Source: Amycolatopsis dendrobii (GTDB lineage: Bacteria > Actinomycetota > Actinomycetes > Mycobacteriales > Pseudonocardiaceae). Taken from it: a stretch of DNA of 64,000 nucleotides. The notes beneath the pieces are model-generated. The model saw nothing but the letters and a program-made list of their open reading frames with translations, was not told the DNA's origin and did no database searches. Location: assembly GCF_014145675.1 (NCBI RefSeq), contig NZ_JACGZW010000012.1:271244-335243 (forward strand), given 5' to 3'. A program made the translations under genes and the position numbers. This document shows, piece by piece, positions 8,251 through 16,875 of the stretch; position 1 is the first letter of the stretch; each line of letters starts with the position of its first letter.

Positions 8251-9389
8251 GAGTGCGCATCCCCTCGACGGTGCGGGCGGACAACCTGCCGGACCGCTCG
8301 GCCGGCGGCCAGCTCGTCCATCGCCTCGTTGATCTCGGCGAGGCTCAGTTCGGCGGACAGCATGCGGTCGACGGGCAGCCGTCCGGCCCGCCAGAGCGTG
8401 ATCATCGCGGGAATGTCCACTGCGGGCTGAGCGGTGCCCATGTACGAACCGAGCACGCGGCGGTTCTCGGCGACGATGCTGAGCGCGGGCAGGTGCAGCA
8501 CGGCCGCGGGGTGGGGCAGTCCGACGGAGACGGTGCCTCCGCCGCGTCCGGTTGCTGCGTACGCGGCCTCGAACACGGCGCTCGACCCGACTGCCTCGAA
8601 CGCCCAGTCGAACCGGTCCGGCGCGATGTCCGGCTGCACCAGGCCGAGTTCGTCCGGTGCGCAGGCGTGGCTCGCTCCGATCTCCAACGCCAGTTTTCGC
8701 TTCTCCTGCACCGGATCGACGGCGACGACCGGCCACGCTCCCGCCGCCGCGGCCGACATCACCGCGGCGAGGCCGACTCCGCCCAGGCCGAAAACGACCG
8801 CCGACTCGCCGGGACGGACGCCCGCGGTGTGATTGACCGCTCCGTAGCCCGTCAGCATCGCGCAGCCGAACAGCGCCGCGGTCGTGAACGGCACTTCCCG
8901 GTCGATGACCACGACCGAGGACCGGTCGACGACCGCGTGCGTCGCGAACGCCGACACCCCGAGATGATGCCGCACTTCCTCGGCTCCCGCCCACAGTCGC
9001 GATCCGCCGCCGACGAGGTCGCCCGCGGCGTTCGAGGTCATCGCGGTCGCGCACAACGCCGGTTTCCCGGAGACGCAGAACCGGCAGGATCCGCAGCTGG
9101 GGACGTACACCAGAACGACGTGGTCGCCGGTCTGCACATCCCGGACGCCGGCTCCGGCTGCCTCGACGACCCCGGCGGCCTCGTGGCCGAGCAGCATCGG
9201 CAGCGGCCGCGGCCGGTTGCCGTCGAGCACCGAAAGATCGGAGTGGCACACTCCGGCTGCTTCGATCCGGACGAGCAACTCGCCGGCCCCCGGCTCGGCG
9301 AGCTCGACCGCGGTCAGCTCAAGCGGTCGGCTGACCCGATAGGGGGCCGGGGCATCGGACTGGCGCAGCACAGCGCCTTCGATTCTCAC
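8247..9389 (-). CDS. Zinc-dependent alcohol dehydrogenase (MDR superfamily)
   Basis: The protein has 380 residues. The catalytic zinc site is visible as C48 (AAGVCHSD) and H69-E70 (LLGHEAAGVVEAAG). A structural zinc lobe has four Cys (SCGSCRFCVSGKPALC), and the Rossmann motif is VFGLGGVGLAAV. It oxidises an alcohol with NAD(P). Behind an alkyl sulfatase it probably takes the liberated long-chain alcohol (inference). The GTG at 9389 is preferred because AAAGGA lies 6 bases before it. A GTG at 9404 is possible but would put that site inside the gene. The stop overlaps the thioesterase start. Confidence 0.9.
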   Translation of the reverse strand: MRIEGAVLRQSDAPAPYRVSRPLELTAVELAEPGAGELLVRIEAAGVCHSDLSVLDGNRPRPLPMLLGHEAAGVVEAAGAGVRDVQTGDHVVLVYVPSCGSCRFCVSGKPALCATAMTSNAAGDLVGGGSRLWAGAEEVRHHLGVSAFATHAVVDRSSVVVIDREVPFTTAALFGCAMLTGYGAVNHTAGVRPGESAVVFGLGGVGLAAVMSAAAAGAWPVVAVDPVQEKRKLALEIGASHACAPDELGLVQPDIAPDRFDWAFEAVGSSAVFEAAYAATGRGGGTVSVGLPHPAAVLHLPALSIVAENRRVLGSYMGTAQPAVDIPAMITLWRAGRLPVDRMLSAELSLAEINEAMDELAAGRAVRQVVRPHRRGDAHS

Positions 9390-9434
9390 GAACGTTCCTT
9401 TCACTGCGGGGCGGGTCGAACGGCGTAGCCGGGA

Positions 9435-11324
9435 TCAGTCGGGCGTGACGATCGCGAAATTGGGGTTCGGCGTCTCGAGAGAGGCCAGAAGCCGTTTGAG
9501 GACTGAGGAATCTCCCTCGACCTTCACACCAAGGGTCTCGGCGATCTCCGGCGTCCCCGAGGCGGCGAACAGGCTCACCAGTTCCTTGGCGGAGGCGACC
9601 GTCAAGGTCGCCTCCGCCGCGGCGCCGCGCGGGCGGCTCGTCACCAGCACGCCGTTGCGCAGGGTGAGCCGATAACGTTCGCCGGCCTCCACGACGACGA
9701 CATCGAGGACCAGGCTTTCCGCCCAGCAGCGCGGCCCGTCGACGCGGATGGCGACGGCGTCGAAGATCTGGGCGGGCGAAAGCCGTTGCAGGATGTCGAG
9801 CGAAGCGGTCCGCTGCCCGAGCCGGGACATCCCGTGCCGGAGTTCCTGGGCACCGGTCAGATAGACGCACCGCCACGTGCCGTTCTCCGCGCCGTAGCCC
9901 AGCTGCTCGTAGATGTCGGCGAGCAGCTGTCGCGCCTCCACATTGGACTGATCGGCGAACACGGCCTTGTCCGCGAGTTCCGCCGCCCAGCGGTAGTCGC
10001 CCGCGTCGGCGTACGCGCGAGCCTTCGCCAGCACCGCCGCCGCTCCCCCGAGATCTGCGACCAGCCGTTTCGCGCTCTCCTCCGGCGGGTGCTGCCACAA
10101 GTGTGCCGGATTGCCGTCGTACCAACCCAAATAGCGCTGATAGACGGCCTTGACGTTGTGGCTGACCGAACCGTAGTAGCCGCGCGCGTGCCATGCTTTC
10201 TCCAGCGCGGGCGGCAGCGCGAACGTCTCGGCGATTTCCGAGCCGACCAAGCCCTGGTTCATCATGCGCACCGTCTGGTCGTGGAGGTAGGCGTAGAGGT
10301 CGCGTTGCAGGGACAGGTACTCCACGACCCGGTCGGCGCCCCAGGTCGGCCAGTGGTGGCCCGCGAACACGACCTCGGCCTCTCCGCCCCACAGATCGAG
10401 CGTTTCGGTGAGGTAGGCCGCCCAGGCGCGCGCATCGCGCACGAGGGCGCCGCGCAGCGTCAGGACGTTGTGCATCGTCCGGGTCGCGTTCTCGGCGACG
10501 CACAATGCGGCCCGATCGGGCAAGTAGAAATGGAACTCGGACGGCGCTTCCGCGCCGGGTGCCATCTGGAACACGAATTCGACCCCGTCGACGGACAGTG
10601 TCTGGCCGGTGGCGCTCACCTCGACCGTCGGCGGGATCAACGACACCGTGCCGCCGGACGTCGTCGGGCCGAGTCCCGCTCCCACCTGTCCGCGCGCTCC
10701 GCGTTCGAGACGGGTGCCGTACATGTACGTCGCGCGCCGCACCATGGCGGTGCCGACGTACACGTTTTCGGATACGGCGTGTTCGAGGAAGCCGCTGGGC
10801 GCGATGACCGGGACCCTTCCGGCGTCGACGTCTTCTTGGGTGGTAACGCCTTTGACACCGCCGAAATGGTCGACGTGGGAATGCGTGTAGATCACGCCGG
10901 TGACCGGGCGCTCGCCCCGATGCCTGCGGTAGAGCTCAAGTGCCGCACGGGCGGTTTCGACCGAGACCAGCGGGTCCACCACGATGACGCCGGAGGCGCC
11001 TTCGATGAACGTGACGTTGGAAATGTCCAGTCCCCGGACCTGGTAGAGGCCGACGGCGACTTCGAACAGTCCGTGCTTGGCGACCAGCTGGGACTGCCGC
11101 CACAGGCTCGGATTCACCGTGTCCGGCGCATCGCCGTCCAGGAACTGGTACGCGTCGACGTCCCACACGACGCGGCCGTTCGGTCCGCGCACGACGCTCG
11201 GTTCGACGCCGGCGACGAATCCGCGCGAGGCGTCGTCGAAGTCGGAGCGGTCCGCGAAGGGAAGCTCGTCCAGCAACTGCCGGCACCGGCGGAGCAGGTA
11301 CGGGTTGGGTTCCAGGTGGTGCAT
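9435..11324 (-). CDS. Alkyl sulfatase (SDS hydrolase type, metallo-beta-lactamase fold)
   Basis: The protein has 629 residues, the usual size for SdsA1/BDS1-type alkyl sulfatases. Residues 147-156 read THSHVDHFGG, the dinuclear zinc motif HxHxDH. A central alkyl-sulfatase dimerisation domain follows (PPALEKAWHARGYYGSVSHN, then YLGWYDGNPAHL), and the C-terminal 120 residues are an SCP-2-like domain. The enzyme hydrolyses primary or secondary alkyl sulfates to alcohol and sulfate. No Sec signal peptide is seen. The start at 11324 lies 4 bases after the end of the MFS gene, and the alcohol dehydrogenase follows after a gap of a few tens of bases, so the three belong to one operon. Confidence 0.92.
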   Translation of the reverse strand: MHHLEPNPYLLRRCRQLLDELPFADRSDFDDASRGFVAGVEPSVVRGPNGRVVWDVDAYQFLDGDAPDTVNPSLWRQSQLVAKHGLFEVAVGLYQVRGLDISNVTFIEGASGVIVVDPLVSVETARAALELYRRHRGERPVTGVIYTHSHVDHFGGVKGVTTQEDVDAGRVPVIAPSGFLEHAVSENVYVGTAMVRRATYMYGTRLERGARGQVGAGLGPTTSGGTVSLIPPTVEVSATGQTLSVDGVEFVFQMAPGAEAPSEFHFYLPDRAALCVAENATRTMHNVLTLRGALVRDARAWAAYLTETLDLWGGEAEVVFAGHHWPTWGADRVVEYLSLQRDLYAYLHDQTVRMMNQGLVGSEIAETFALPPALEKAWHARGYYGSVSHNVKAVYQRYLGWYDGNPAHLWQHPPEESAKRLVADLGGAAAVLAKARAYADAGDYRWAAELADKAVFADQSNVEARQLLADIYEQLGYGAENGTWRCVYLTGAQELRHGMSRLGQRTASLDILQRLSPAQIFDAVAIRVDGPRCWAESLVLDVVVVEAGERYRLTLRNGVLVTSRPRGAAAEATLTVASAKELVSLFAASGTPEIAETLGVKVEGDSSVLKRLLASLETPNPNFAIVTPD

Positions 11325-11328
11325 CAGG

Positions 11329-12631
11329 TCAGACCTCCTGCAGAAGACGGCGCGCGTCGCGCTCGGGACGGATGAAGATCGCGGCGGCCAGACCGCCGAC
11401 GACGAGCAAGGCGGCGCTCACCAGGAACGTCGTGTCGTATCCGCTGTGCCCGTGGCCGGCGTCCACGAGCTTGCCGGTGAGGAAGGGCGCAATCACGCCC
11501 GCTGTCGAGTAGACCGCGGCATAGGTGCCGAGCACGCTGCCGCGGCGGGCGGGTGGCGCGATTTCCGCGCAGACGGTCTGCGAGATCGGGAACATGACGG
11601 TCCCGATGCTGAACGCGACGAACAGCAGCACGAGCTTGACCGGGCCCGGCGGAGCGAGGACGAAGGCCGCGCCGGCCACCCCCGCACCAGCGACGCAGAC
11701 ACCGCCGAGGACGCCGCGGGCGGCCCGGCTCGAGGTGCCTCGCCGCATCAGGCGGGTGGTCACGACGCCCTGGAGGACCTGTGCGGCACCGCCCACGCCC
11801 CCAGGCGAGTGCGATCAGCCCGCCGGTCGCTGTCGTGCTGTACCCGAGAGCCGTCTCCAAATACGGCGGCAGCCACGAGACGAGCAGCGCCAGCGCCCAG
11901 TAGCTCGCGAATCCGGCGAGCACACACGACAACCAGGTTCCCGTGGTGATGATCCGCCAGTACGACACCCGCGCCGACGCTGTCTCGGCCGGCGCGCCCG
12001 CTTCACGCGCCGGGCCGTCGCTGCCGACGACCAGCCAGGCGACGCACCAGGCGAATCCGATCGCAGCCAGCGCAGCGAATGCCACGTGCCAGCCATAACG
12101 GACGATCACCCAGGTCAGCACCGGCGCGCCGACGACGACACCCAGCGGCGCGCCGAGGACCAGCAGCGAGCTCGGAATACTGCGCCCGTCATTGGGGAAC
12201 CACTTGTGCACGGCGTGGTTCGCCACCGGGAACGCCGGCCCCTCGGCCGCGCCCAGCACGATCCGGCTGGCCAGCAGGAGGCCGAAGCCGACCGTCGTCA
12301 CCATGGGCACCTGGGTGATCGCCCAGATCAGCGCCATGACGAAGATCAGCCACTTCGTCGACACGCGGTCGGAGAGGAAGCCGACCGCCAGCGCGGCGAG
12401 CGAGAAAAGGAAGAAGAACCCGCTCGAGACGAGCCCGTACTGCGTGGCGGACAGGCCGAGGTCGTGCATGATCGCTTTGGCGGCGAGGCCGAGCACGGCC
12501 TTGTCGGCGAAGTTGATCAGCATGAAGACCAACAGCAATCCGGTGACGACCCAGGCGCGCGCTGACGTACGCGCTTTGCCCGGGCCGGATGCGCCGGCGT
12601 CGAGACGCCGGGACACGGGGCGAGTGGACAT
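11329..12631 (-). pseudogene. MFS transporter, single frameshift in a C-run
   Basis: The ATG at 12631 has GGGAGAA upstream. The first about 277 residues are a major-facilitator N-half with six to eight membrane segments and the loop motif FLSDRVSTKW. At LIALAWG the frame is lost and the correct C-half continues in another frame (GGAAQVLQGVVTTRLMRRG, ending PERDARRLLQEV). One base removed from the run of five C at 11798-11802 restores a single protein of about 433 residues. The cause may be a real mutation, phase variation or a sequencing error. The related ACS/anion symporter type and its position ahead of the alkyl sulfatase suggest uptake of an organic anion such as an alkyl sulfate (inference). 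Confidence 0.8.
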
Positions 12632-12764
12632 CGACGTTCTCCCAAGGGCTGCTGGACGAATCCCCGGAACGGGCTCGCGAACGCCCGGCGGTGGACCGCT
12701 ATCGACGTCCTCCATGGAACGTGCCCGGGGTCACATCGGTCAAAGACGTGCTCCCTCGCACACC

Positions 12765-12781
12765 GATAGGAATGAGCTATC
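12765..12781. promoter_or_regulatory. Candidate LysR operator GATAG-N7-CTATC
   Basis: A perfect 5-bp dyad with a 7-base spacer contains the LysR-type T-N11-A pattern. It lies 32 bases before the first LysR start and about 135 bases before the divergent MFS operon. The same dyad recurs at 15931-15947. Confidence 0.6.
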
Positions 12782-12813
12782 TTTTGGCCTTGCGGCACCG
12801 ATCGGAGGCGGAC

Positions 12814-13737
12814 ATGGCAGGCTCGGACACCCCCGCGACCTGGACTGTCGCATCGGTCGACATCCGGCGGCTGAAGTACTTCCTCGCCACCGTCGACCAT
12901 GGCGGAATCGGCCGGGCCGCCCAAGCGCTTCTGGTCGCGCAGCCGTCTCTCTCCCAGGCGATCAAGACGCTGGAACGCGAAGTCGGCACCGCCTTGTTCG
13001 AACGCCGCGGCCGCGGCCTCGCGCTCACCGCCGCCGGGCACGCCCTGATCGCGCCGGCCCGTCAGCTGCTTCGTGACGCGGCGGCCGCCACCGCGGCCGC
13101 CCAGGACGTCGCCCGGCTCCACGCGGGCTGGCTGCAGATCGTCGCGCTGCCCACCCTGGCTGTCGATCCGCTCGCCGAGCTGACCGGCCGGTTCCGCGCC
13201 CGGCATCCGAACGTCGGGCTCGATGTCGTCGCCCCGGCCGACGCCGACGACGTCGTCGAACGCGTCCGCGCCGGCGATTCCGAGCTCGGCCTGACGCTGC
13301 TGCCCGGCGTCCACGAAGACCTGCGGCACTACGAACTGGCCCCGCAACACTTCGACGTGGTGCTGCCGCCAGGCTCGAAACCGGGCACCGGGCGGCGAGT
13401 CACGATCGACGCGGCCGCGCTCGACCAGCTGGACTGGGTCATCACCCCGCCCGCGACCTCCACGCGCGCCCTCCTCGACCAGGCGATGGCCGACAGCGGC
13501 GGCGAAGTCCGGATCGCGGTCGAGACCGACGACCGGGAAGCCATCGTCCCGCTGGTGCTGGCAGGCGCGGGCGCCACCCTGCTGCCCCGGTCGATGGCCC
13601 GGCAGGCGGCGGACCGCGGCGCTCTGGTGCGGGCCGTCCGGCCGCCGCTCGTGCGGCGGGTCGGTCTGCTTTACCGCGCGCAAACACTGTCCGAACCCGC
13701 GCGGGCGTTCATGGCCGCGGCATCCGCGCCGTCCTGA
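12814..13737 (+). CDS. LysR-type transcriptional regulator (1)
   Basis: The protein has 307 residues. The winged HTH lies at about 18-75 (IRRLKYFLATVDHGGIGRAA and QPSLSQAIKTLEREVG), followed by the periplasmic-binding-like effector domain. The ATG at 12814 is chosen because GGAGG sits 5 bases upstream. It is divergent from the MFS/alkyl sulfatase operon, the classic arrangement for a LysR activator of that operon. It is clearly related to the second LysR, which converges on it with 9 bases between stops. The effector is probably a substrate or product of the alkyl-sulfate pathway (inference). Confidence 0.93.
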   Translation: MAGSDTPATWTVASVDIRRLKYFLATVDHGGIGRAAQALLVAQPSLSQAIKTLEREVGTALFERRGRGLALTAAGHALIAPARQLLRDAAAATAAAQDVARLHAGWLQIVALPTLAVDPLAELTGRFRARHPNVGLDVVAPADADDVVERVRAGDSELGLTLLPGVHEDLRHYELAPQHFDVVLPPGSKPGTGRRVTIDAAALDQLDWVITPPATSTRALLDQAMADSGGEVRIAVETDDREAIVPLVLAGAGATLLPRSMARQAADRGALVRAVRPPLVRRVGLLYRAQTLSEPARAFMAAASAPS

Positions 13738-13746
13738 TCTCGTCGA

Positions 13747-14643
13747 TCACGTCCTGTCCCCGGCGCCGACCTCGGCGGACTCGCCCGCCAAGTCCCAGAA
13801 CACCTGTGCGGCGTGCGACAGCTCTCCGACCCGATGGAACAACGCCACCTCCCGGGTGACCGGCGGCGTGACGCGGCGAATCACCGCCCCTCGGCGCGCT
13901 GCCTCCTCCGCCCTCGGCAGCGGCAGGAGCGTCGCACCGACCCCGGAGAGCACCATCGGCAGAATCGCTTCCCGGTGCGCGATCTGCACCGCGATCCGGG
14001 TCCGCACCCCGGCCGCGTCGATGAGCGGTCCCAGGAAGTCGCGCTGTGCCGCGCCGCGCGGCACCACGATCATCGGCTGCCCGTCCAGTTCGGCGAACGA
14101 CGCCGGACTGCCCGCACCAGGCGACCCGGGAGGAAGGACAAGAACGATCTCGTGCGTGCCGACGACCTGATAGGACAAACCCTGCATGGGCTGCGGCAGG
14201 TAGCCGAAGCCCAGTTCGCAGGTGCCGTCCCGGACCAGCCGGGTCAGCGCGGCCTCGCGCAGCGGCGCCACCAGCCGGACCGAGACCTCCGGATGCTCGC
14301 TGCGGAACAGGCCGACCAGCCGCGCGGTGGGGTCGACCGAAAGGGCCGGTTCGCTGGCGATGTCGAGCCGGCCGCCTTCCAGCCCGAGCGCTCCCGCGAC
14401 AGCCGAGTGCACCGTGCTCGCGTCCCGCCGGAGCTGCCGGGCCGGTCGCACGAAAGCGGTGCCGGCCGGCGACAGCACCATGCGCCGTCCGACGCGATGG
14501 AACAGCTCGGTCCCCAGTTCTCGTTCCAGGGCCCGGATCCCTTGGGAGACCGAGGGCTGCGCGATGCGCAGCGCGGTCGCGGCACGGCGGATCCCGCCGT
14601 GCTCGACGACCGCCAGGAAGTACTCGACCTGCCGCAGCTCCAC
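13747..14643 (-). CDS. LysR-type transcriptional regulator (2)
   Basis: The protein has 298 residues and starts MELRQVEYFLAVVEHGGI, with the HTH recognition region QPSVSQGIRALERELG. It is a paralogue of the neighbouring LysR over its whole length, for example in HREAI(L/V)P(M/L)VL(S/A)G(V/A)GATLLP near the C-terminus. It starts 9 bases after the stop of the CoA-transferase gene, so the two are co-transcribed. It probably regulates that pair, through the GATAG-N7-CTATC dyad upstream of the CoA-transferase. Confidence 0.92.
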   Translation of the reverse strand: MELRQVEYFLAVVEHGGIRRAATALRIAQPSVSQGIRALERELGTELFHRVGRRMVLSPAGTAFVRPARQLRRDASTVHSAVAGALGLEGGRLDIASEPALSVDPTARLVGLFRSEHPEVSVRLVAPLREAALTRLVRDGTCELGFGYLPQPMQGLSYQVVGTHEIVLVLPPGSPGAGSPASFAELDGQPMIVVPRGAAQRDFLGPLIDAAGVRTRIAVQIAHREAILPMVLSGVGATLLPLPRAEEAARRGAVIRRVTPPVTREVALFHRVGELSHAAQVFWDLAGESAEVGAGDRT

Positions 14644-14652
14644 TCGCTCAAC

Positions 14653-15873
14653 CTAGCCGGAGACCGCAGCTTCCGCCGTCGGCTTCGCCGCGACGGCCCC
14701 GGCCTCGGCCAACTCGCCGATCGCACGGTCGCTATAGCCGAGCTCCCGCAGGATTTCGCCGGTGTGCTCAGCCATCCGCGGCGGCACGCCGGCGTCGGTC
14801 ACCGGCCAGGCAGCGAGCCGATACGGCAGGACGGGCACGTGATATCCGGTGCCGTCCCCGGTCGTTCCCGGCACCAAACAGCCGCCCGCCACCACGTCGG
14901 GCGCGTTCCGGACCTGATCGTGGCTGCGCACGGCACCAGCCACCACACCGCCCCGGGTCAGCAGCGCGACTGCCTCCTCGCTGGTGCAGGCGGCCAGAGC
15001 GTCGGCCAGCACCCGCGCCAGCGCCTCCCGGTTGGCGACCCGCGCAGCGTTGTCCGCGAATCGCGCGTCGTCGGCCAACTCCGGCCGGCCCAGCAGCTCG
15101 CAGAGCCTGCGCCAATGCGATTCGGTATACGCGGACACCACGATGTGCCCGTCCTTCGTGCGCACCAGATCTGCGGCCGGAGCCAGCGTCGGCTGCCCGT
15201 TTCCCTTGCGGGCCGGCACCACCCCCGTCTGCTCGTACTCCGCCCAGACGGTGCCTTGCAGGTGAATGGCGACGTCGATCAACGACACTTCGATGTCGTC
15301 GCCCTTCCCGGTCCGCTCCCGCCGGAACAGCGCCGCCAGGATCGCCTGCGCGGCGCTGCTCGCCGCGGCCGCGTCGACGACGGTGAAACCGACCCGCTGC
15401 GGATCCCCGTCCGCTTCGCCGGTGATCGCCATGATCCCGCTCTCGGCCTGCGCCGCGATGTCGTACCCCGGTCGTCCCTTGGACGGCCCCGCACTCCCGT
15501 ACCCGGTCACCGACAAATACACGACCCGCGGATTCAGTTCCCGCACCCGCGCCGGCCCGAACCCGAGCCGTTCCAGCACTCCCGGGCGCAGATTCTGCAC
15601 CACCACGTCCGCGGACGCGACCAGCCTGCGCGCGACCTCCGCCCCAGCCGGGTTCTTCAAGTCAAGCGCGATCGAGCGCTTGCGCCGGCTATAGCAGCGC
15701 AGCATCGCCTCGCCGTAACTACCGACCTGGCGAGCGGGATCTCCCCCCGGCTGCTCGACCTTGACCACCTCAGCACCGAGATCCGCGAGAACCTGCGCGG
15801 CCCCGGGCGCGGCGATGTACTGCCCGAAGTCGACGACCCGGACACCTGCCAGCGGCGCCTGTGACACAGTCAT
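14653..15873 (-). CDS. CaiB/BaiF family (type III) CoA-transferase
   Basis: The protein has 406 residues. The N-terminus LAGVRVVDFGQYIAAPGAAQ and LADLGAEVVKVEQPGGDPAR are diagnostic of the formyl-CoA transferase superfamily. The RSIALDLKNPAG strand and GSAGPSKGRPGYD region, which includes the catalytic Asp position, are also present. The enzyme transfers CoA between carboxylic acids. The ATG at 15873 is used because the upstream in-frame ATG at 15927 abuts the putative operator. The gene heads a two-gene operon with a LysR regulator and may activate acids produced by the neighbouring alkyl-sulfatase/alcohol dehydrogenase operon (inference). Confidence 0.92.
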   Translation of the reverse strand: MTVSQAPLAGVRVVDFGQYIAAPGAAQVLADLGAEVVKVEQPGGDPARQVGSYGEAMLRCYSRRKRSIALDLKNPAGAEVARRLVASADVVVQNLRPGVLERLGFGPARVRELNPRVVYLSVTGYGSAGPSKGRPGYDIAAQAESGIMAITGEADGDPQRVGFTVVDAAAASSAAQAILAALFRRERTGKGDDIEVSLIDVAIHLQGTVWAEYEQTGVVPARKGNGQPTLAPAADLVRTKDGHIVVSAYTESHWRRLCELLGRPELADDARFADNAARVANREALARVLADALAACTSEEAVALLTRGGVVAGAVRSHDQVRNAPDVVAGGCLVPGTTGDGTGYHVPVLPYRLAAWPVTDAGVPPRMAEHTGEILRELGYSDRAIGELAEAGAVAAKPTAEAAVSG

Positions 15874-15930
15874 GCGTCCAGCGAAACGCCCAGCACCCGC
15901 CGACGTCCAGGACCGAATAACGCCCATGTC

Positions 15931-15947
15931 GATAGCGGCTGCCTATC
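15931..15947. promoter_or_regulatory. Candidate LysR operator GATAG-N7-CTATC (second copy)
   Basis: The dyad is identical in arms and spacing to the one at 12765-12781, with a different spacer sequence. It lies 58 bases upstream of the CoA-transferase start, suggesting that the two LysR paralogues read related sites. Confidence 0.6.
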
Positions 15948-16875
15948 ATTCGGCTCTTCCGGACCGGCGCATCCGCAGATCTCCCCCGGTGGCGAACGGA
16001 GTCCGCCCGTGTCGAGGGCTGAGCCTGTCGAGTGCTGTCCCACGCGTCTGGCGATCTCCGCATCCAGCGAGCTCATATCCACCCTCACCGGCTCCGACAG
16101 CCGCCTCCAGTGAAAGTCCGATATCTCGTCGTTCACGGCCAGCCGAGACACGGACTGGAGCCGAACCCGTTACCCGGCAAGGAGTGGCGCGCAGTGCCGA
16201 GCAAAACCAGAAAGAAGCCGAGGGCCACCGCTGCCCACCGATCACGTCGACGGACAGCGGGGACTCACCGAACGTCCGCCGCCCTGGCAACGGGCCGCGC
16301 CGGATGAACCGCGAGTGCGAGCCCCCGCCCTGCCGCCGCTGCTTGAGCCTCGCCTTCTGGATGCGGTTGGTCAGCGTCGCCGGCGTTGCCGGTGAATCAG
16401 CAGCAGGCAGCGAGGTGCCCGCACGGCTAGCCGGTTTTTCACCGCTCTGGTTCAGCCTTGAACACTTTCGGCGGCACTGGAACCCGAAAGCATTGGGGCT
16501 CGCGATTCGGTTGCTCGTCGGCACTCGAGGACGGTGACTCGCCCCCATCTTGGCGTCAGAGATTCCAGATATTCGAGCACCCACCTTCACAGAGGATGGC
16601 TGGCCACGTAAGGCGACGCACGATCGCCGGACCACCGCGATATCCGGACCACCGCGATATGCGGAGCAAACCATGCTGAACCCGGCGGCTGCCGGGCCTG
16701 AGGCTCCAAAGAGCTCGGGGGCCACGCCGTGAACTCGACCGGAATGCGGTCTGGGTCATCGCGCACCGGACAGTGTCCGCAAGCCCGTCCACCGTTTCGC
16801 CTTCTCGACCCGAGGCCCACTACCAGGCCCGACGCAACCGATCATCCCGGACCGGGTTCACGTCTCCGACGGCCC
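15948..16875. other. About 0.9 kb without a supported gene
   Basis: Several long frames overlap here, but all are arginine/serine/proline-rich, lack ribosome-binding sites and resemble no family. A 17-base-period tandem repeat lies at 16628-16660. The stretch could be a decayed region between two operons. Confidence 0.4.
16628..16660. repeat. Two tandem copies of CGGACCACCGCGATAT
   Basis: Two identical 16-base copies (16628-16643 and 16645-16660) are separated by one base. The second ends in the imperfect palindrome CCGCGATATGCGG. They could be a regulator binding pair or chance duplication. Confidence 0.5.

Noticed and set aside
16645..16660. CRISPR-like repeat
   Set aside because: Only two copies with a one-base gap; no spacers and no cas genes.
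15946..16725. A 259-codon minus-strand frame in the gene-poor stretch
   Set aside because: No plausible start, composition rich in Arg, Ser and Pro, and no recognisable motif, although no competing gene exists there.
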